Source: Chloroflexota bacterium (GTDB taxonomy: Bacteria > Chloroflexota > Anaerolineae > Anaerolineales > UBA11858). From it: a stretch of 5,911 bases of DNA. Below are positions 1 to 4,352 of this stretch, piece by piece (the first letter of the stretch is position 1; each line of letters opens with the position of its first letter). The DNA is taken from assembly GCA_003513015.1 (NCBI GenBank), contig DOTA01000360.1, positions 1-5,911 on the forward strand, read 5' to 3'. Both the position numbers and the translations under genes were made by a program. The notes beneath the pieces are model-generated. The model was not told the DNA's origin, made no database searches, and saw only the letters and a program-made list of their open reading frames with translations.

Positions 1-129
1 GAGTTAGCTAACCAATATGATTTTCGCTACACCCCCACTTTCATCTTTTTCAACGCCCGAGGCAATGAAATCTGGCGCAGCGTTGGTCAGTTAGACACAG
101 AGCAGGTACGCAGTTCCCTGAAACCATGA
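1..129 (+). CDS. Thioredoxin-fold protein, C-terminal fragment
   Basis: This is the last 42 codons of a gene that begins before the window; the frame is open from base 1 to TGA at 127-129. The residues read ELANQYDFRYTPTFIFF, then NARGNEIWRSVG and LDTEQVRSSLKP. This matches the second half of a thioredoxin fold: the 'TPTFIFF' element (T12-F17) contains the cis-proline that faces the CXXC active site, the G-N-E turn links two beta strands, and the C-terminal helix follows. The CXXC motif would lie upstream and cannot be seen, so redox activity is inferred. A signal peptide or lipobox, which would show whether it acts outside the membrane, is also out of view. The stop codon overlaps the next gene's ATG (ATGA, 126-129), suggesting translational coupling in one operon. 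Confidence 0.75.
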   Translation, partial: ELANQYDFRYTPTFIFFNARGNEIWRSVGQLDTEQVRSSLKP

Positions 130-701
130 AATTCTCACGTAAATTTTTCTTTTCGCTCTGGTATTGGCGCCAGCCCCCCTGGGACACCAACATCACCCCG
201 CCCGAAGTCTATCAATTCATCGAGCATCACCCCGCAGGCCGGGCGCTCGATCTGGGTTGCGGCACCGGCACCAACGCCATCACCCTGGCGCAGCATGGCT
301 GGCAGGTATCCGGCATAGATTTTGTCGCCAAACCCATCCGCGTGGCACGCAAAAAAGTGAAGCAAACCCAGGTCCAGGTTGATTTTCGCGTCGGTGATGT
401 CACCCGCCCGGAGGGGATCAACGGGCCATTTGATCTAATTTTGGATATCGGCTGTTTCCACAACCTTTCCAGTCAGGGGATGGAAGCTTACCGCACGAAT
501 GTTTACCGGCTCCTGAAGCCGGGAGGCAACTTTTTGCTTTATACCTTTATCAGAACGGGAGATTCAGAATCTGGCAATGGGGTGGACGAGGCCAATTTGG
601 CAGCTTTCTCGCCCCGATTAAATCTCGTACAACGCGAAAACGGTTTAGAGCGCAGCTCGCGCCCCTCGGCCTGGCTAACCTTCCGCAAAGGAAATGGCTA
701 A
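126..701 (+). CDS. Class I SAM-dependent methyltransferase
   Basis: This 191-residue protein is predicted to be a cytosolic enzyme that transfers a methyl group from S-adenosylmethionine; the acceptor is unknown. The Rossmann methyltransferase motifs are in order: motif I LDLGCGTGTNAI (residues 41-52) for SAM binding, GID (63-65) at the end of beta strand 2, GDV (90-92), FDLILDIGCFHN (102-113) around strand 4, and RLLKPGG (128-134) before strand 5. The N-terminal PPWDTNITPPEV (18-28) resembles small TPMT/TehB-like methyltransferases, and the short C-terminus (RPSAWLTF) completes the sheet. The length is normal for a single-domain enzyme. No clear Shine-Dalgarno precedes the ATG, which overlaps the upstream stop as ATGA, so reinitiation after the thioredoxin gene is likely. 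The 3' end overlaps the next gene. The family call is secure; substrate and pathway are not. Confidence 0.9.
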   Translation: MKFSRKFFFSLWYWRQPPWDTNITPPEVYQFIEHHPAGRALDLGCGTGTNAITLAQHGWQVSGIDFVAKPIRVARKKVKQTQVQVDFRVGDVTRPEGINGPFDLILDIGCFHNLSSQGMEAYRTNVYRLLKPGGNFLLYTFIRTGDSESGNGVDEANLAAFSPRLNLVQRENGLERSSRPSAWLTFRKGNG

Positions 702-1641
702 AGATCGCATCATGAAATTTCTCTTTCTCTTTTTAGATGGCGTGGGCCTGGGAGCGGATGATGTTGAAATCAATCCCTTCGCATGCACGCCCATGCCAAA
801 TCTGGAGGCTCTTTTAGACGGTCAGCGGCTCATCCAAGATCACCAACGCTTACCAGTTCAGACGGAGCGAGCCACCCTGCTTCCGTTGGATGCCTGTCTG
901 GGGGTGGAGGGTCGCCCACAATCGGCGAGCGGACAGGCTACGTTGCTCACAGGCAAAAATGTTCCGGTAATCATCGGGGAACATTACGGACCGAAACCCA
1001 ATCCTGAAATCCAGGCCATTGTGGAAAACGGGAATTTATTCAACAAACTCAAGCAAGCGGGTTATCAGGCCAGTTTCTTGAATGCTTTCCCCGAAGGATA
1101 TTTTCAGGCGCTGGATTCGGGACGGCGGTTGCCCGGGGCGGTGGCCATGGCCGCTCGCAGTGCATGCATCTCGCTCAAGACCCAAGATGATCTATTTAAC
1201 GGCGAGGCGCTCTCCGCCGATTTCACCGCCCAAGGTTGGTGGGATCACCTTAAATTGCCAGGAACGCCTATTCTCACCCCCGAACAGGCCGGTATCCGTC
1301 TCAAGGAATTAACTTTTCAACATGATTTTGCCTTTTTTGAATATTGGCTCAGTGATTACGCCGGTCACAAACGCGATATGGCCAACGCCCAGGCCCTACT
1401 AACCACGTTTGACCAGGTTCTGGGAGGTTTGCTCTCGGTTTGGGAGGATGAAAAGGGGCTGATCTTGCTCACCTCCGATCACGGCAACCTGGAAGACCTG
1501 ACGGTGCGCAGTCACACACTCAACCCCGTCCCTGCTCTGGTGATCGGAGCGGCAGATTTGCGGCAAGCCTTCACACAAAATCTCAGAAACCTAGCCGATC
1601 TATTTCCGGCTATTTTACGTTTTTTCAAAATCCCCAATTAA
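694..1641 (+). CDS. AlkP-superfamily metalloenzyme, phosphoglycerate-mutase-like core
   Basis: This 315-residue protein shows the metal-binding set of the alkaline phosphatase/cofactor-independent phosphoglycerate mutase superfamily. The motifs are LDGVGLG (Asp15), SASGQATLLTG (77-87, with a candidate Ser/Thr nucleophile), DYAGH (Asp221, His225), TSDHGN (Asp262, His263) and SHTLNPVP (His274). All expected ligands are present, so it is probably an active two-metal phosphotransferase, phosphatase or mutase. Typical bacterial iPGM is about 510 residues; this protein lacks the large inserted domain and has only a modest cap segment (about 90-210), so it should not be called GpmI. The start is uncertain. 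ATG 694 overlaps the upstream stop and sits only about 2 nt after AAGGA, while an in-frame ATG at 712 gives MKFLFLFLDGVG, the more usual superfamily beginning. It is followed 11 nt later by the DegV gene. The substrate is unknown. Confidence 0.85.
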   Translation: MAKDRIMKFLFLFLDGVGLGADDVEINPFACTPMPNLEALLDGQRLIQDHQRLPVQTERATLLPLDACLGVEGRPQSASGQATLLTGKNVPVIIGEHYGPKPNPEIQAIVENGNLFNKLKQAGYQASFLNAFPEGYFQALDSGRRLPGAVAMAARSACISLKTQDDLFNGEALSADFTAQGWWDHLKLPGTPILTPEQAGIRLKELTFQHDFAFFEYWLSDYAGHKRDMANAQALLTTFDQVLGGLLSVWEDEKGLILLTSDHGNLEDLTVRSHTLNPVPALVIGAADLRQAFTQNLRNLADLFPAILRFFKIPN

Positions 1642-1652
1642 AGGAGATCGCC

Positions 1653-2519
1653 ATGCCAAAAATAGGGATTGTCACCGACAGCGTTGCCAGCCTCCCCAAT
1701 GAAATTATCCAAGAACTCGACATCCATTGGGTGCCCTATTACATCCATCGCGGCCAAGAAGTTTGGCGTGATTTAGTGTCGATCGACCGTGCTACCTTTT
1801 ACAACTGGATTGCCACAGCCACAGAAATCCCAAAAACCGCCAACCCCAGTTCAGCAGATTACGAAGCAATTTATCAGGAATTAGCCGAAGCAGGAACCCA
1901 AGAAATCATCAGCATCCATATCACATCCAAAAGTAGTGGGGCCTATCAGGCTGCGCTGATTGCCAAAAATACGATTTTAGAAAGATTGCCGGATCTAAAA
2001 ATCGAAGTGATCGATTCACTGAATGTTTCGATGTGTCAGGGCTGGATGGTGATTGAAGCTGCCCGAGCAGCACTAAGAGATGTATCCTATGAGAACGTCA
2101 TCCAAAAAGTGAAAGCGATGATCCCAATTTCACAAATGTTGCAAACTGCGGATACACTAAAATACCTTTACATGGGCGGCCGGATTGGCAAAGCAGAGCA
2201 TTTGATGGGGAGTTTTTTGAATATTAAACCAATCATCAGCATGCGCGAAGGCGTAATTGTTTCTCTTGGGCAAGCTCGCAGCCGTAACAAGGTTTATAAG
2301 ATGATGGTTGATAAAATCGAAGCTGCGATAGGCTCTGATGGACGCATCAAAATCGCTTATGTGCATGCAGCCGCTCAAGACGAAGTTGAAAAATTAAAAG
2401 AGTTGGTGGAGGCACGCCTGAACGTGGTGGAATCCCTAATTACAGAATTATCACCAGCCTTGGGGGTGCATACCGGCCCCGGAACCGCAGGGGTGTGCTA
2501 TTTCCCCGTATTTGAGTGA
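1653..2519 (+). CDS. DegV family protein (fatty-acid/lipid binding)
   Basis: This 288-residue protein matches the full-length DegV family, whose members bind a fatty acid between two alpha/beta domains; some act as FakB-type partners of fatty-acid kinase. Visible motifs are IVTDS (6-10), KTANPSSADY (61-70), TSKSSGAYQAA (91-101, the ligand-carboxylate loop), DSLNVSMCQGW (121-131), YMGGRIGK (173-180), NIKPII (190-195) and SPALGVHTGPGTAGV (267-281). The length is as expected and no signal peptide is seen, so it is predicted to be cytosolic. The start is well supported: AGGAG at 1642-1646 lies 6 nt before the ATG. It is the last gene of the operon, 11 nt after the metalloenzyme, and the terminator begins about 10 nt after its stop. 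No fakA-like kinase gene lies in the window, so a role in exogenous fatty-acid phosphorylation is only a possibility. Confidence 0.93.
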   Translation: MPKIGIVTDSVASLPNEIIQELDIHWVPYYIHRGQEVWRDLVSIDRATFYNWIATATEIPKTANPSSADYEAIYQELAEAGTQEIISIHITSKSSGAYQAALIAKNTILERLPDLKIEVIDSLNVSMCQGWMVIEAARAALRDVSYENVIQKVKAMIPISQMLQTADTLKYLYMGGRIGKAEHLMGSFLNIKPIISMREGVIVSLGQARSRNKVYKMMVDKIEAAIGSDGRIKIAYVHAAAQDEVEKLKELVEARLNVVESLITELSPALGVHTGPGTAGVCYFPVFE

Positions 2520-2528
2520 TGGCTCAAG

Positions 2529-2567
2529 AAAAAAAACAGCCCCGGAAAGTACCGGGGTTGTTTTTTT
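2529..2567. terminator. Bidirectional intrinsic terminator between convergent genes
   Basis: An A8 run (2529-2536) leads into a stem whose left arm is CAGCCCCGG (2537-2545), with loop AAAGTA (2546-2551), right arm CCGGGGTTG (2552-2560) and T7 (2561-2567). On the plus strand the stem is continuous with one G-U pair (2539/2558), and the A and T tracts can extend it. On the minus strand that pair becomes one mismatch, but the hairpin is followed by eight U residues. It can therefore end both the operon finishing at 2519 and the sigma-factor gene, whose TAA (2568-2566) lies inside the T tract. Confidence 0.93.
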
Positions 2568-3810
2568 AGCCTAAATATTCGCGCAGTTTGCGCCGCACCG
2601 ATGGATGGCGCAAGCGGCTGAGGGCCTGAGCTTCAATTTGGCGCACTCGCTCGCGCGTCACACCCATTTTGCGCCCAACTTCTTCGAGGGTGTAGGCCTG
2701 ACCATCAAGAAGCCCGTAGCGCAACTGCAAAATACGCACCTCGCGTGGGGGCAGTCCATCTAACACACCGGAGAGGTGTTCTTTCAATAGATTGTAGGTA
2801 GCTGTATCGTCCGGAGCAGGGATTTCTTCATCCTGGATGAAATCTCCTAAAACGGAATCATCTTCATCGTCGGTAGGGGTTTCCAACGATAGGGGGCGGC
2901 GGGCCACCTGGATCATATTTTCCACTTTTTGGGGCGAAACTTCCAGGGCCTCAGCCAATTCATCCACACCAGGATCACGCCCCAAGCGTTGCGTGAGTTG
3001 GTGTTGAATGCGCAGCAATTTGTTGATCTGGTCGCCCATGTGAACCGGAACCCGGATGGTGCGTCCCTGGTCGGCGATGGCACGCGTGACGGCTTGGCGA
3101 ATCCACCAGGTTGCGTAGGTACTAAATTTGTGACCGCGGCGATAATCGAATTTTTTGGCGGCACGGATCAAGCCAATATTGCCCTCTTGGATGAGGTCAA
3201 GAAAAGGCACGCCACGCCCCATATATTTCTTGGCAACGCTGATCACCAAACGCGAATTAGCGGTAATGAGGTGTTCACGGGCAGACCAACCATCGCGCAC
3301 AAAAGTCTGAAGCTCGATATGACGGTGAAGCGCTACGTTGCCGCGAGCAAGTTCTTCACGTGCTAAGCGCCCTTGCTCAATGCGCTGCGAAAGATCAACC
3401 TCTTCTTCGGCGGTAAGCAAGGGAACCCGGCCAACTTCTTTAAGATAAAGGCCTATTGTATCGTCCGTGTCGATATTTGAAAGATAATTCTCGTCTTTAT
3501 CAAGGTCGGCTAATTCATCATCATCCAAATCATCATCTGTTTCCCCAATATCATGATCTGAAGGGCCGCTTAGAGAAACATCATCCACATAAGGGATACC
3601 CGCACTAATCAAGGCGGCAAAAGCTTCTTCCAATTGGTCGACATCTTGTTCGGCATCCGGGAAAATACTTAAAATGTCATCAATGGTTACGAATCTTTTT
3701 TTCCGGCCTAACTCTAATAGACGTGTAATTGCTGACAGATCATCATCGTGATCATTTAAAGGTTCATTTTCGAGCGTTTCAATCGCGTTAAACAACGATT
3801 CATCAATCAT
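2566..3810 (-). CDS. rpoD: Primary-type RNA polymerase sigma-70 factor (RpoD/SigA)
   Basis: This 414-residue sigma factor directs RNA polymerase core to promoters. Domains in order: region 1.1-like segment (about 24-78), acidic linker (about 80-117), region 1.2 with [17 protein letters not shown] (117-133), region 2 (about 183-255) containing [15 protein letters not shown] and [18 protein letters not shown] for -10 recognition and melting, region 3 (about 256-335) starting RTIRVPVHM, and region 4 (about 345-405), where [20 protein letters not shown] is the -35 helix-turn-helix. Region 1.1 plus canonical 2.4 and 4.2 indicate a housekeeping or closely related factor. The stretch between regions 1.2 and 2.1 (about 148-180) is longer than in typical SigA. 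The start is supported by GGAGA (3819-3815) four bases upstream of ATG. Transcription is divergent from the TPR gene and convergent with the DegV operon. Chloroflexota can carry several such paralogues, so this copy may not be the only one. Confidence 0.95.
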   Translation of the reverse strand: MIDESLFNAIETLENEPLNDHDDDLSAITRLLELGRKKRFVTIDDILSIFPDAEQDVDQLEEAFAALISAGIPYVDDVSLSGPSDHDIGETDDDLDDDELADLDKDENYLSNIDTDDTIGLYLKEVGRVPLLTAEEEVDLSQRIEQGRLAREELARGNVALHRHIELQTFVRDGWSAREHLITANSRLVISVAKKYMGRGVPFLDLIQEGNIGLIRAAKKFDYRRGHKFSTYATWWIRQAVTRAIADQGRTIRVPVHMGDQINKLLRIQHQLTQRLGRDPGVDELAEALEVSPQKVENMIQVARRPLSLETPTDDEDDSVLGDFIQDEEIPAPDDTATYNLLKEHLSGVLDGLPPREVRILQLRYGLLDGQAYTLEEVGRKMGVTRERVRQIEAQALSRLRHPSVRRKLREYLG

Positions 3811-3922
3811 ATATTCTCCGAATTTTTAACCTCGGAACTTGCTTGAGGAGATCGTACGAATTGGTTACCACTAAATACGCAATTCAATCGTTGAAGGTTC
3901 TAGATTTAACCTCCCTTACATT

Positions 3923-3951
3923 AGTATCAGGATACACTTTTTTGGGGTCAA
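3923..3951 (-). promoter_or_regulatory. Candidate proximal promoter of rpoD
   Basis: Read on the minus strand, TTGACC (3951-3946, 5 of 6 matches to the -35 consensus) is followed after exactly 17 bp by GATACT (3928-3923, 4 of 6 to the -10 consensus). Transcription would start near 3916 and give a leader of about 105 nt before the rpoD ATG. A small dyad, GTATC-AG-GATAC (3924-3935), overlaps the -10 and could be an operator or chance. The orientation and spacing fit, but AT-rich DNA yields such matches easily. Confidence 0.45.
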
Positions 3952-3981
3952 AATCAAGTCTTGCGCTGATTTGTTACGTTA

Positions 3982-3999
3982 ATGTAATGAATTTTACAT
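3982..3999. repeat. Inverted repeat ATGTAA-N6-TTACAT
   Basis: A perfect 6-bp inverted repeat, ATGTAA (3982-3987) and TTACAT (3994-3999), is separated by TGAATT. A further TTACAT lies at 3916-3921, near the predicted start of the proximal rpoD promoter. It is upstream of that promoter in the minus-strand direction, where a transcription factor might bind. Short AT-rich palindromes are expected by chance here, so the operator role is speculative. Confidence 0.3.
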
Positions 4000-4038
4000 G
4001 TTTTGGCATTCAGCGTACATACCAGAAGCATCATGTAT

Positions 4039-4076
4039 AAAACAAAAAGCACAACTACCAAATCCGGTGTGGTGCT
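4039..4076 (-). terminator. Minus-strand intrinsic terminator-like hairpin upstream of rpoD
   Basis: On the minus strand, AGCACCACACC (4076-4066) pairs with GGTAGTTGTGCT (4059-4048) around the loop GGATTT. This makes ten base pairs with one C-U mismatch and one bulged A, followed directly by the U-rich tract TTTTTGTTTT (4048-4039). On the plus strand no T run follows the hairpin, so the polarity is clear. It lies about 20 nt after the predicted start of the promoter at 4103-4131 and about 240 nt before rpoD. It could terminate a very short RNA, act as an attenuator in the rpoD leader, or block antisense transcription coming from the TPR gene. Confidence 0.5.
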
Positions 4077-4102
4077 CAAAATCAAAGATATAATTCATAG
4101 AA

Positions 4103-4131
4103 AATATACAAAATTAAGAGAGCAAAGTCAA
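4103..4131 (-). promoter_or_regulatory. Candidate distal minus-strand promoter (rpoD leader or small RNA)
   Basis: The minus strand reads TTGACT (4131-4126, 5 of 6), a 17-bp spacer, then TATATT (4108-4103, 5 of 6). This is the best consensus sigma-70 promoter visible in the intergenic region. The predicted start is about 4098-4096. The transcript would run into the terminator-like hairpin at 4076-4039 after only some 20 nt, giving an RNA of about 60 nt unless read-through continues to rpoD. Confidence 0.45.
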
Positions 4132-4225
4132 GCATTAGTTTTTTCTCTCATAAAATGTTCATTTTCTCAATTTGACTGCTCCTAAAAGCCATCCATCAAT
4201 GAGACAAAATTTATGTGCCAAAAAC

Positions 4226-4264
4226 ATCAAAAGGAACCGCGAGACGAGACTTGCGCCTTTTGAT
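4226..4264. repeat. 9-bp perfect dyad overlapping the TPR-gene promoter
   Basis: ATCAAAAGG (4226-4234) and CCTTTTGAT (4256-4264) are perfect inverted repeats 21 bp apart. Three further pairs (CGC 4238-4240 with GCG 4253-4255) extend the stem past a 3-nt bulge. The spacer holds the direct repeat GAGAC-GAGAC (4241-4250). The right arm enters the candidate extended -10 promoter at 4261-4269. Its position suggests an operator or a cis-acting structure. No T run follows on the plus strand; on the minus strand a T5 comes one base after the stem, so a weak minus-strand terminator is an alternative. Confidence 0.4.
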
Positions 4265-4269
4265 AGAAT
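4261..4269 (+). promoter_or_regulatory. Candidate extended -10 promoter of the TPR gene
   Basis: TGA-TAGAAT (4261-4269) fits an extended -10 element, with a TG dinucleotide one base before a hexamer matching TATAAT at five of six positions. No good -35 lies 16-18 bp upstream. The predicted start near 4276 leaves a leader of about 77 nt. A weaker alternative is TTGCGC (4251-4256), 17 bp, CATACT (4274-4279). Confidence 0.4.
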
Positions 4270-4340
4270 GAGGCATACTAAGGAAGGATTGTTTACAAAC
4301 CGGATTTTCGCGTGCGCTGCGAAGGTTCCGTGTCAGCGGC

Positions 4341-4345
4341 GAGGA
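4341..4345 (+). promoter_or_regulatory. Shine-Dalgarno setting the TPR-gene start
   Basis: GAGGA lies 7 nt before ATG 4353. The frame upstream is open only back to a TGA at 4269-4271 and contains no other ATG, so this site fixes the start. Confidence 0.6.
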
Positions 4346-4352
4346 TGAATTA

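Larger units (their letters stand above)
3811..4352. other. AT-rich divergent intergenic control region
   Basis: These 542 bases separate the start codons of the divergent sigma-factor and TPR genes. The region is visibly more AT-rich than its neighbours. Its short open frames have no recognisable protein features, no good ribosome-binding sites and AT-driven composition, so I call no gene here. It holds the rpoD Shine-Dalgarno, two minus-strand promoter candidates (3923-3951 and 4103-4131), a minus-strand hairpin with a U tract (4039-4076), a 6-bp inverted repeat (3982-3999), and a 9-bp dyad (4226-4264) over a plus-strand extended -10 element. No tRNA or known riboswitch fold was recognised. 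Confidence 0.8.

Noticed and set aside
2929..3366. Plus-strand open frame of 145 codons inside the sigma-factor gene
   Set aside because: It lies antisense to conserved sigma regions 2 and 3, has no recognisable domain and no operon context.
4089..4094. Perfect TATAAT hexamer on the plus strand
   Set aside because: No -35-like sequence lies 16-18 bp upstream, there is no extended -10 TG, and it sits about 260 bp from the TPR gene in AT-rich DNA.
3994..4098. Minus-strand 34-codon frame starting at the predicted start of the distal promoter
   Set aside because: It would be leaderless and runs through the terminator-like hairpin. It has no recognisable motif beyond a chance CAFC, so a leader peptide is conceivable but unsupported.
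4120..4181. Imperfect inverted repeat GAGCAAAGTCAA / TTGACTGCTC with a 40-base loop
   Set aside because: A 2-nt bulge, the large loop and a competing GAGAG/CTCTC pairing make a stable structure doubtful; probably chance.
3843..4185. Two plus-strand open frames of 65 and 60 codons in the intergenic region
   Set aside because: They lie in AT-rich DNA full of control-site candidates, lack convincing ribosome-binding sites and show no protein motif.
4205..4225. TGGCAC-like sigma-54 element on the minus strand
   Set aside because: The required GC of the -12 element is missing at the correct spacing.
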